DNA of 64,000 nucleotides, taken from NCBI GenBank assembly GCA_963732345.1, contig CAVSZI010000013.1:62001-126000 (forward strand). The letters are read 5' to 3'. The notes beneath the pieces are model-generated. The model made no database searches. It had not been told where the DNA came from and saw only the letters and a list, made by a program, of their open reading frames with translations. This document shows, in pieces, positions 27,111-34,580 of this stretch (its first letter is position 1; each line of letters opens with the position of its first letter). Origin of the DNA: Bog-532 sp963732345 (GTDB taxonomy: Bacteria; Actinomycetota; Actinomycetes; Streptosporangiales; Streptosporangiaceae). The translations under genes were made by a program, and so were the position numbers.

Positions 27111-28344
27111 GATCGATGCCCTCTTCAGGAACCGGGACATCGCCGGATGGGAAACGCCCGAGCCGGAGGAGGACAACGGACCGGGCAGCCCCCGCGAAGG
27201 GGACCGAGACCGCGGCAGGCCGCTGTCCCTGCGGCTGGATCTCGGTGACTGCCAGGTCGACGGCATCATCGCCGATTCCTATTGCGGCGCCGGTCTGCTG
27301 GTCGCCGACTTCACGGCAGGACCAGGGTCGGCCCTCATCCACGACAACCGGATCCGGAGCCGCTTCCCCGGTGGTGAGACCGTTTTCGTCGGAGGGGTCA
27401 GGGAGGCCTGCGTCACGGGAAACGTCGTGGCGAACGAGGTCGACCGCCAGCGGAGGAACTGGGAAAGCCACAGCATGGGGCTGCGCCCGGCGACCACGCC
27501 GCCCGCGGTGGCCATTACCGGCAACGTCTTCATTGGCCCGCCCCGTCTCCCCCGGCGCCACCACCTGCCGGATGATGCGCACCTCGACAACTGGCGGCTG
27601 CTGAACACGGTGATCGATGACGCCGGATGGGCCGAACAGCGGGACCGGCCCGAATCCGGGCCGGCGCAAGGCGAGTGGGCCGAACCGGAGGAGCGGGCCG
27701 AACCGGAGGAGCGGGCCGGACCGGAGGAGCGGGCCGGACCGGAGGAGCGGGCCGGACCGGAAGAGCGGGCCGGACCGGAAGAGCGGGCCGAACCGGAAGA
27801 GCGGGCCGGACCGGAAGAGCGGGCCGAACCGGAAGAGCGGGCCGAACCGGAAGAGCGGGAGGAGCGGGCCGAATGGGAAGAGCGGCCCGGACCGGAAAAG
27901 GGGCCCGGACCGGAAGAGCGGGCCGAACCGGAGGAGGGGCCCGGACCGGAAGAGCGGGCCGGACCGGAAGAGCGGCCCGGATGGGAGGACGTGGTCCAGA
28001 CCGGCGTCATCCCATCCGTCCCCGCGCGATCACCGCTCCGGCTCCGGGTCACCCGGGGCGCTGAGGCGGGGCGGACGTTCGATCTCCATCAGGGTGACCT
28101 GACCATAGGGCGCCGGTGGATGTCGAAGATCCGGCTCGAGGACCCCTCGGTCTCCCACCGTCACGCCATGCTGCGCGTGCGCGACCAGAGTGTGACGATC
28201 GAGGACCTGCACTCCACCAACGGAACCAGGGTCAATGCCATGGACATCCAGCAGGAGACCCCTCTCGCGCCCGGTGACCAGATCGACGTGGGCGGCGTGC
28301 ACCTGGTGGTCGAGCGAGCCGAGCCGGCAAGTCCGGGCGAGTGA
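27058..28344 (+). CDS. Continuation of beta-helix protein with repeat linker and C-terminal FHA domain
   Basis: A 428-residue frame from ATG 27058 (Q-M-F-S-D-F-Y). The first about 200 residues continue the beta-helix of the preceding frame (G-I-I-A-D-S-Y-C-G-A-G-L-L-V, A-C-V-T-G-N-V-V-A-N-E, V-A-I-T-G-N-V-F-I-G). An approximately 100-residue Glu/Arg/Pro repeat linker follows, then an FHA domain from about residue 350: L-T-I-G-R-R, the S-V-S-H-R-H phosphopeptide loop and STNGTRVN. With the frameshift corrected, the two frames would give one chain of about 1263 residues. The ATG has no strong ribosome site, which favours a broken single gene over an independent one. An FHA end suggests phosphothreonine-dependent docking. 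Confidence 0.8.
   Translation: MFSDFYTQAAESAEQPDEIDALFRNRDIAGWETPEPEEDNGPGSPREGDRDRGRPLSLRLDLGDCQVDGIIADSYCGAGLLVADFTAGPGSALIHDNRIRSRFPGGETVFVGGVREACVTGNVVANEVDRQRRNWESHSMGLRPATTPPAVAITGNVFIGPPRLPRRHHLPDDAHLDNWRLLNTVIDDAGWAEQRDRPESGPAQGEWAEPEERAEPEERAGPEERAGPEERAGPEERAGPEERAEPEERAGPEERAEPEERAEPEEREERAEWEERPGPEKGPGPEERAEPEEGPGPEERAGPEERPGWEDVVQTGVIPSVPARSPLRLRVTRGAEAGRTFDLHQGDLTIGRRWMSKIRLEDPSVSHRHAMLRVRDQSVTIEDLHSTNGTRVNAMDIQQETPLAPGDQIDVGGVHLVVERAEPASPGE
27679..27978 (+). repeat. 18-bp tandem array encoding EERA(E/G)P linker
   Basis: About 16 imperfect 18-bp units of the type gccg(a/g)accgga(g/a)gagcgg encode a charged Glu-Glu-Arg-Ala-Glu/Gly-Pro linker between the beta-helix and the FHA domain. 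Some units are shortened or altered (for example an E-E-R-E-E-R stretch). All changes keep the frame. Confidence 0.95.
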
Positions 28345-28358
28345 CGACCGGCCCGGGA

Positions 28359-28739
28359 TCACTGATCGCTCACCGCGATCTGGCCGGCCGAGCTCACCGT
28401 TACGGCGCCAGCCCAGGCGCAGGTGCACTGGGACGCGTCGTCGAGGGCGCTGACCTCGCTGATCGTGACCCGCGCGGAGCCCGGCGCCCACGGTGATACC
28501 AGCACGGGCAGGCACGGCTGAGGGGTGAGGACGCCGTCCGCCGCGGCCGTGGCCGAGGCCACCTGCGGGTTGGCCAGTGACACACACATACCGAACGGCG
28601 GCACGTTCGCCGCCGTGACATCGGTCACGACCCCGACCGGGCTGCCCGCCGAGGTCTGGATGCCAGATGCGGCAAAGGTCGCCGGTGTCGTGCCCATGGA
28701 GCATTGCAGCGTGGCCCCGGTACAGACCAGCTTCGGCAT
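28359..28739 (-). CDS. PAAR-like spike tip protein (DUF4280 family)
   Basis: A 126-residue protein: C-T-G-A-T-L-Q-C-S-M-G at the start, P-P-F-G-M-C-V-S-L-A-N-P in the middle and C-L-P-V-L-V-S-P-W-A-P-G-S near the end, with a final C-x-C-A-W-A-G. These are the DUF4280 PAAR-like landmarks (conserved Cys and the P-F-G-M-C and P-W-x-P-G motifs). It would sharpen the spike made by the OB-fold protein and may bind metal. ATG 28739 follows GGGGAGGATG. It lies convergent to the FHA gene with only 14 bases between stops, directly downstream of the SARP regulator on the same strand. Confidence 0.87.
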   Translation of the reverse strand: MPKLVCTGATLQCSMGTTPATFAASGIQTSAGSPVGVVTDVTAANVPPFGMCVSLANPQVASATAAADGVLTPQPCLPVLVSPWAPGSARVTISEVSALDDASQCTCAWAGAVTVSSAGQIAVSDQ

Positions 28740-28743
28740 GGGG

Positions 28744-29550
28744 TCATCCTCCCCGGCTGCCGCGATGGACAGCCTCACGGTGGCGGTCACTGCCCAGGCC
28801 CCGGGCAGGTTGCCCGTCACACCCCTCAAGCAGCTGTTCCATGGACCGGGACGGCCGGGCCCCGAGCTCGTTCGCGAGCAGGCGAGCGTAACCCCGGTAC
28901 TGGCGAAGGGCCTCGGTGGCGTTGCCCTCCCTCAGGTGCACCCGGATTACCTGACGCTGGGCACTCTCGCGCAGCGGCTCGCAGGCTACGGCGGTCAGGC
29001 CAGCTTCAAGTGCGAGCGCGTAACGACCGACGTCGGTCAGACGGTGGCAGATTGCCTCGAGGGCGTGCAGACGAAGCTGGCGGAAGCGCTCCCGCTCGAC
29101 GAGCAGCCAGTCCTCGTACCAGTCGGGCAGCAGATCGGCGCCGAGCTGACGCAACTGGACGCCCACGTCGTCAGTGGCCTGGAGCCCGCCCTCCCGGTCG
29201 AGTAGCAATACCGCCCGCGACACGACCTCGTGGAAGTCGACCTGTACGGCCGGATTGAGCCACAGATGGGTGCTCGATGCCACGATCAGCGGTCGGCCGT
29301 GGAGCGACGGTGTGCGCCAGAGGGCGGAGCGCAGGCTGGAGCTGGCTCGCTGCTCAGGAGCGTCGGTCCACAGCATCCCGCTGGCGTGCGACCGCCGCAC
29401 CGCCCGATCCTGGAGGGCCACAAAGGCCATTAACCGCTGAGCGCTGAAGGCCACCCGCACCACCGAGTCCCCACTGCGCAGCTCGAAGCCCCGAATGAGC
29501 GAAAGGCGGAGTGGAGGATCTCTCTCTACCGTTTGCGTATAGCTTTCCAT
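28744..29550 (-). CDS. SARP-like transcriptional activator with BTAD domain
   Basis: A 268-residue regulator. Residues about 14-105 form an OmpR-type winged helix of the kind seen in BTAD activators (A-F-S-A-Q-R-L-M-A-F-V-A-L then S-S-S-L-R-S-A-L-W-R). Residues about 110-250 are the TPR-like BTAD domain (E-R-F-R-Q-L-R-L-H-A-L-E-A, then E-P-L-R-E-S-A-Q-R-Q-V-I-R-V-H-L-x-E-G-N). It overlaps the leader of the PAAR gene, so both are probably one transcript. A cluster-specific activator for the eCIS operon is a reasonable inference. The ATG at 29550 is followed by a normal N-terminus. Confidence 0.87.
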   Translation of the reverse strand: MESYTQTVERDPPLRLSLIRGFELRSGDSVVRVAFSAQRLMAFVALQDRAVRRSHASGMLWTDAPEQRASSSLRSALWRTPSLHGRPLIVASSTHLWLNPAVQVDFHEVVSRAVLLLDREGGLQATDDVGVQLRQLGADLLPDWYEDWLLVERERFRQLRLHALEAICHRLTDVGRYALALEAGLTAVACEPLRESAQRQVIRVHLREGNATEALRQYRGYARLLANELGARPSRSMEQLLEGCDGQPARGLGSDRHREAVHRGSRGG

Positions 29551-30170
29551 GGTCGCCTAACCTACGCTTGAATTGATAGATTGATGAGCGGTTCATGAGC
29601 AGGCCACCATTATCTGCGCAGTACTGGCCTCGCGATATTTGGGCGGCAAATGGAGAGATGTGAATAATCCGCGACTGAGCGGATATCCGAGGCTCGGAGG
29701 GCAAGTCACGTGGCGGGCCAGGAGCGCATGGCCATGCCGCCATTGAGTCTCCGCCGCGCCGAGCGCTATCGCGCAGCCACGCTGCCCGCTCGTCAGGCAG
29801 GGGAACACTCCCAGCCCGGACACTTCCGCCGTTTCTGGCCCGCATCTCCGCCTCCTGTGAGCGGAAGGGTCATATCAGTAAGGGCATCGGCGCAGCTATT
29901 ACCCGGCTGCGCCCCGGTCGTCAGAGCTTCCCTGTTTAAGCTTCCCCGTTAATCCCCTTACCGCTAACGATGAATGCCCCAGGAATGAATGTCAACCAGT
30001 CAAGAGACTGTTCACTTTGACGGGAGTGGTGTATGAGGTGGCTGCTCAGCTTTGCCTGTCTCGGTCTGGGCGGGGTGTGCCGCCGTAACGTGGCCTGTGC
30101 CCAGTACCGGAGGTCAGGTCAGCCTGCGCTGGCCACAGCATGGCCGCCGTCACCCTCGGCTCGTCACGAT
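29551..30170. other. Intergenic region upstream of the SARP gene
   Basis: About 620 bases, less GC-rich in its first 150 bases than the surroundings, as expected for a promoter region of the - strand regulator. Short frames on both strands lack recognisable protein features. I see no RNA gene or clear terminator. Confidence 0.5.
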
Positions 30171-31607
30171 TCATAGGCCACGTTCGATGGGCACGACGCC
30201 CCGGTGGGCAGCCTCTACAAGAGCCGCATGGTCCGCCTCGGTCTGGTCGGCGTACAGCCGCGCGAATCGCGCTAGCGCATGGTCGAGACGGTCGGAGGAG
30301 CCAGCGTAACCGACGATCATGGATGCGCCGCTGGTACGGGCGTGACCTTTGGCCAGCAGGTGCCCGATGATCGCGGCGTAGTCCGCCAGCGCCGCGCCGT
30401 CAATGGAGTCCAGGGCAACGGTCCCCTTCATGTTCCTGAACTGGCGCACGTAATACTGGTGTTCGCCGACGGTCGTCCAGCCCAGCAGCGGATCGCTCAC
30501 CGTCTGCAATGCCTGCTGGTACTCGACGACCCGCTGCCCCTGGTGGGCGTGCCAGGCAGAGTCACCGTGGACGTAGCGGGCCAGGACCGACCGCCGCGCC
30601 TGCTTCAACTGCAAGAACACAACGTCGTCAGGGCTGCTGCCCTCGAGCAGCGCTACGTACGCGCGCAGTCCGACGCTGCCGACGCCCACCACTTTGTGGG
30701 CGATATCGATCAGCGTGTAGCCACCCAGAGCCCGTCGCCAGTGCGGCGCAAGGGTGCCCAGATATTCATCGAGCCCCCGCGCAACCTGGTCTGCCTCGGC
30801 GTAGCTGAGCCGGGTGATCAGCGGGAAGTCTTCAACAATGCGGCGTTTCCCATCCCTTTCACTGGTGAACTTAGGGAGCGCCCGGTCGCTGGTTCTCCGG
30901 CGCGCGCGCGCTGCGGCCTGTTTGATCTCGGCCCGCAATGACTTGTCCCTCGTGCTCTGGTGCAGGTGGTCGACGTCGAGGCGCTGGTAGGACCGGGCCA
31001 GCAGCGCGGTTGAGGCGAGATCCCCGACCTCCTCGCGGTATCCGGCGACACATCGCAAGACCGCCGATTCACACTCCTGCTCGCTTGCGCCGTTCTGGCG
31101 GCCGGCGACCCAGATACTCGCGACCAGCCGGCGAAGATCCCATTCCCATCCGCCCGGGTGCGCCTCATCAAAGTCGTTCAGGTCAATGACCAGGTCTTGT
31201 TCCGGGGAGGCGTAGAAACCGAAGTTGCCCATATGCGCGTCACCGCAAATCACCGGAGTGATACCGGTGGACGGCGACCGGGCCACATCCTGGGCCATAA
31301 CGATCGCCGCGCCGCGCATAAATCCATACGGTGAGGCGGCCATTCGGCCTACCCTGACGGGAATCAGCCAGTCGAGCCTGCCGCGATGCGACTCGGTGAT
31401 CAGCCGCACCGGGCTGGGCCGGTCGGCCGGTGCGGACCAATCGCCCAGGGAGCTGCGCGGAACCTGCCGCCGGAGCTCTTTTCCCATCCGGTACCGGTCA
31501 CGCCGCAAGGTTGATCGCCGTCGTAGTGACGTAAAGGCTTCGCTGTCGGCTGAGGCAAGGACGACGTGAGCGCGCGCTGGAACGCCTGGGCTGGTGACCT
31601 GAACCAT
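30171..31607 (-). CDS. DUF2252 family protein
   Basis: A 478-residue protein with the DUF2252 hallmarks: R-M-x-x-S-P-Y-G-F-M-R-G-A-A, then I-C-G-D-A-H-M-G-N-F-G-F-Y and D-L-N-D-F-D-E, which form a kinase/phosphotransferase-like catalytic and metal site. A later V-G-V-G-S-V-G-L segment also fits. The biochemical role of the family is unclear; the fold relates it to aminoglycoside phosphotransferase-like enzymes. I chose ATG 31607 because GGAGAAGAG lies immediately upstream. The frame is open for another 69 codons without a good site. Confidence 0.87.
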   Translation of the reverse strand: MVQVTSPGVPARAHVVLASADSEAFTSLRRRSTLRRDRYRMGKELRRQVPRSSLGDWSAPADRPSPVRLITESHRGRLDWLIPVRVGRMAASPYGFMRGAAIVMAQDVARSPSTGITPVICGDAHMGNFGFYASPEQDLVIDLNDFDEAHPGGWEWDLRRLVASIWVAGRQNGASEQECESAVLRCVAGYREEVGDLASTALLARSYQRLDVDHLHQSTRDKSLRAEIKQAAARARRRTSDRALPKFTSERDGKRRIVEDFPLITRLSYAEADQVARGLDEYLGTLAPHWRRALGGYTLIDIAHKVVGVGSVGLRAYVALLEGSSPDDVVFLQLKQARRSVLARYVHGDSAWHAHQGQRVVEYQQALQTVSDPLLGWTTVGEHQYYVRQFRNMKGTVALDSIDGAALADYAAIIGHLLAKGHARTSGASMIVGYAGSSDRLDHALARFARLYADQTEADHAALVEAAHRGVVPIERGL

Positions 31608-31969
31608 TCTCTTCTCCAACCTGGCGCGGGGCCGTGTCCGGATGTCAGCATGCCCTGGCGCTGAGCCGGCCAAGGCTGTTCCATCATCATCTTCGGTGTC
31701 GATCCAGTTCGGCGGCACCGCCATACGCGAAACCCAGATGCTGTCCAAGATCGTTGAAGCGCCTCGGTAGTCCGTTTCGCTGCCGGAGGTCCCGGGCACG
31801 AACCGCTCCGGCACGGCGGACCGCCGCTGCGACGTTCGGGGCTGGCCGGTACGCTGCCGTCAGCGTTCGCCCCGCTCCGCGCCGGGGTATGTGGGTAAGA
31901 GACGGTCAGTCGCGATCCCGGTGCTGGCGGGCGCCGGCCGGTGTATGTCGTTCAGCAGGGAGGCGCCCG

Positions 31970-32638
31970 ATGAGTGATCGCTTCACCGAGGAGTTGTGGC
32001 GGGGCGCCGCCGACATCTACGGCGCCATCCTTGCCCACCCATTCCTCGCCGGGCTCACCGACGGCAGCCTGGAGCAGGACGCGTTTGCTTTCTATGTGGT
32101 GCAGGACGCGTTGTACCTGCGGAACTATGCGCAGGCACTCGCGGAGGTAGCCACCCGGGCACCGGACACCGCGGGAATCGAGATGTTCGCCCGCCACGCC
32201 GCCGACGTGATCGCCGTCGAGCGGACCCTGCACGACTCGTTGCTGGCCGACCTTGGCATCGATCCTGTGTCGGCGGCGGTAGCCGAGCCAGCGCCCGTCA
32301 CACTCGCCTATACCAGCTACCTGCTCGCCACTGCCCGCGGCGGGTCCTACGCCGAAGGGGTCGGCGCCGTACTGCCGTGCTACTGGATCTACTGGGAGGT
32401 GGGCAAGGAACTACTGCGGCGCGGCTCACCCAACCCGCGCTACCGGCAATGGATCGTCACCTACGGCGCCGAGGAATACGGCGATATCGTCCGCGACGTC
32501 ATCACCATCACCGATGGGCTGGGGCCCGGTCTCGCGCCGTCCGAGCGCGCGCTGATGCACCGGCACTTCCGCACAACCAGCCGGTACGAGTGGATGTTCT
32601 GGGACATGGGCTACCGCAAGGAGAGCTGGCCGCTGTGA
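31970..32638 (+). CDS. TenA/thiaminase II family protein
   Basis: A 222-residue all-helical protein of the TenA/PqqC family: F-T-E-E-L-W-R at the start, H-P-F-L-A-G-L-T-D-G-S-L, F-x-F-Y-V-V-Q-D-A-L-Y-L, a Y-T-S-Y-L-L segment and the late Y-W-I-Y-W-E-V-G-K plus E-Y-x-W-M-F-W-D-M. TenA proteins hydrolyse aminopyrimidine thiamine breakdown products in thiamine salvage. The Cys of the usual thiaminase C-Y-W-I-Y motif is present (P-C-Y-W-I-Y). ATG 31970 follows GGGAGG. No other thiamine gene is nearby. Confidence 0.88.
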   Translation: MSDRFTEELWRGAADIYGAILAHPFLAGLTDGSLEQDAFAFYVVQDALYLRNYAQALAEVATRAPDTAGIEMFARHAADVIAVERTLHDSLLADLGIDPVSAAVAEPAPVTLAYTSYLLATARGGSYAEGVGAVLPCYWIYWEVGKELLRRGSPNPRYRQWIVTYGAEEYGDIVRDVITITDGLGPGLAPSERALMHRHFRTTSRYEWMFWDMGYRKESWPL

Positions 32639-32726
32639 TACATCAGGACGGGTGAGCCAGGCCGTCATGCCGTCCGCATGCCGGATACCGGGACGCCGTG
32701 CCAGGAACCGAATAGCCTTAGCTGCG

Positions 32727-33185
32727 ATGAACGCTACCGCGCCGCCCGCCGGGAACCTGTGCCTCGTTGTCGGGTATGACGGCTCACCTCCTGCCATCCA
32801 GGCGCTCGACGCCGCGGTCAGGCTGCTGCACGGCCGGACCGGCAGCATAGAGCTGGTATACGTCGCTCACCTGCCCAGCATCGACATGCTGTCGCCAGGC
32901 GCCATCGCCGAAATGGAAGCCAGCTTCGACGATGTCGCGCGGGAGCTGCGCACCGCGGCCAGCGAGCAGCTGCGCGACCGCGAGGAGCGCTGGCGGTTCG
33001 AGCGGCGCCAGGGCCTGATCCCGGACGAGCTGATCGCCGCCGCCGCGGACATCCGCGACTCCCATCCCGGCGACAACGTGGTGATCGTGGTCGGGAGCTC
33101 ATCGCATGCCATGCACCGAGTGGTCGGCTCGGTCGCCGTCAGCCTCGCCCGCCGCTCACCGGTGCCCCTCGTGGTCGTGCCTTAG
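32727..33185 (+). CDS. Universal stress protein (UspA family)
   Basis: A 152-residue UspA-fold protein: V-V-G-Y-D-G-S-P-P-A in the first strand/loop and V-V-G-S-S-S-H-x8-G-S-V-A near the end, an approximation of the G-x2-G-x9-G-S nucleotide-binding loop, followed by P-V-P-L-V-V-V-P. It may bind ATP. The ATG at 32727 begins the conserved part; an upstream in-frame GTG-type extension would add about 25 unlike residues. It lies about 90 bases after tenA. Confidence 0.85.
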   Translation: MNATAPPAGNLCLVVGYDGSPPAIQALDAAVRLLHGRTGSIELVYVAHLPSIDMLSPGAIAEMEASFDDVARELRTAASEQLRDREERWRFERRQGLIPDELIAAAADIRDSHPGDNVVIVVGSSSHAMHRVVGSVAVSLARRSPVPLVVVP

Positions 33186-33275
33186 GGCTCCCCGGATCCG
33201 GCTGCGCCCTGGTCAGCGCCGGCACGGACGGGCTCGGCCCCGCGTCGCTGCAGGGTGGCGGCCTAGGCTGGGGGC

Positions 33276-34184
33276 GTGAGCGAAAAGCTGCCCGCGGTGG
33301 CCAGGGCCCGGATGGCGGAGCTGCGGTCCAGCGGCACGTGGGGGTCCGTGCTGACCGCGGAGGAGTTCGCCGCCATCCGCAGCGTGGGCTTCGAACCCGT
33401 CGGCCAGGTGTTCGGCGCGGCCGTCTACAGCGCCGGGTCCGCCAGCGGGTATAGCTGCCCCGGGGCGCCGGGACCGTCCGGCGGCGGGTTGCCGCCCCGG
33501 TCGGCGGCCCAGGTGTCCGGGCGGGGCGGCGTGGGGTCGTTCGGCCCGCTCGTGCAGACCATGGACCAGGCGCGGCGCACGGCCGTCGGCCGGATGACCA
33601 CCGAGTGCGCCGAGCTTGGCGGGCAGGGGGTGGTAGGCGTCCGGCTGTCCCGGGGGTCGTTCCCCCTCGGCGGGCCGCAGTTCACGGCCATCGGCACCGC
33701 GGTCCGCGCGCCGGGTGCCGCGCACGGGCCACCGGCGCCCTTCACCTGTGAGGTGTCGGGGCAGGATTTCGCCAAGCTGATCATGACGGGCTGGGTGCCT
33801 GCGGGGCTCGTGCTCGGCATCTCGATCGGGTCGCGGCACGATGACCGCAAGACCGCCCGCCAGGCGCGCTGGGGCTCGGGCAATGCCGAGGTCACCGGCT
33901 GGACCGAACTGGTCAGCCAGTCGCGGCGCGACGCCAGGCGCCAGCTGGAAAGTGACGTCAAACGGCTCGGCGCCGAGGGCGTGGTGATCGCCACGATGCA
34001 GATGCGGGTGCGCGAGCGGGACTGCCCGGTAACGGCCGGCCGCCGCGACCACATCGTGGAGGCAACCTTCATCGGCACCGCCGTGGCCAGGTTTTCCCGT
34101 GCCGGGCAGCGTCATGACGGTCCGGCCCTGCCCGTCATGACGCTCGGCCCGCAGCGGCGCCAGGCCGGGGTTCCGTCGCAGTGA
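33276..34184 (+). CDS. YbjQ/UPF0145-like heavy-metal-binding domain protein
   Basis: A 302-residue protein with two related halves. Each has a conserved stretch of the kind A-R-x-x-A-V-G-R-M-T-T-E-C-A-E-L-G-G-Q-G-V-V-G-V and S-R-R-D-A-R-R-Q-L-E-S-D-V-K-R-L-G-A-E-G-V-V, close to the core of YbjQ-family (UPF0145) proteins. Those are predicted to bind ligand or metal in pentamers; function unknown. It starts at GTG 33276 with no strong Shine-Dalgarno. Confidence 0.72.
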   Translation: MSEKLPAVARARMAELRSSGTWGSVLTAEEFAAIRSVGFEPVGQVFGAAVYSAGSASGYSCPGAPGPSGGGLPPRSAAQVSGRGGVGSFGPLVQTMDQARRTAVGRMTTECAELGGQGVVGVRLSRGSFPLGGPQFTAIGTAVRAPGAAHGPPAPFTCEVSGQDFAKLIMTGWVPAGLVLGISIGSRHDDRKTARQARWGSGNAEVTGWTELVSQSRRDARRQLESDVKRLGAEGVVIATMQMRVRERDCPVTAGRRDHIVEATFIGTAVARFSRAGQRHDGPALPVMTLGPQRRQAGVPSQ

Positions 34185-34580
34185 AGGCGAGCCTGCGCCG
34201 GGCGATGTCTATCTGGCAGGTGGCTTCGCCGTGGACGGCATGGCCGTGGGTCACCATCGTCGCCGGACGTATCAACGGTCGTGGGCTGCCCACGGATCAG
34301 TGAGGCTCCTGGCGCGGCTGAAGGAAATCGGCGTGCCGATGAACAATCCGCCACGTTCCGTCCTCGCGGCGGAATATGTGCGTCACACGCAGCGAGGCCT
34401 CACGGGCATCGGGATTGTCATCGAATCGTCCACCGCTGTGTTCAATGTCGACCCGGACTCAGCCCGACCCACTCAGAATGTTCAACCGGCCCGCGGGCGG
34501 CCGTCGGGCAAGCCTGATCGAAATATGCCTAAATTCCCAGGCGGATTGGACGGCCCACCCTGGGCTGAGATGATGGCTCA
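34185..34580. other. Intergenic region before the AI-2E family gene
   Basis: About 400 bases. A + strand frame through it has no recognisable domain and continues into the next gene in a different frame, so I treat it as non-coding. No RNA gene or terminator was recognised. Confidence 0.4.

Noticed and set aside
5430..28739. A complete tailed prophage
   Set aside because: No capsid, portal, terminase, integrase or lysis genes are seen, and an AAA+ ATPase plus Pvc16-type cap are present, which fits an eCIS.
29710..30309. Small + strand frames between the SARP and DUF2252 genes
   Set aside because: They have no ribosome sites of note and no protein-like composition; more likely non-coding leader sequence.
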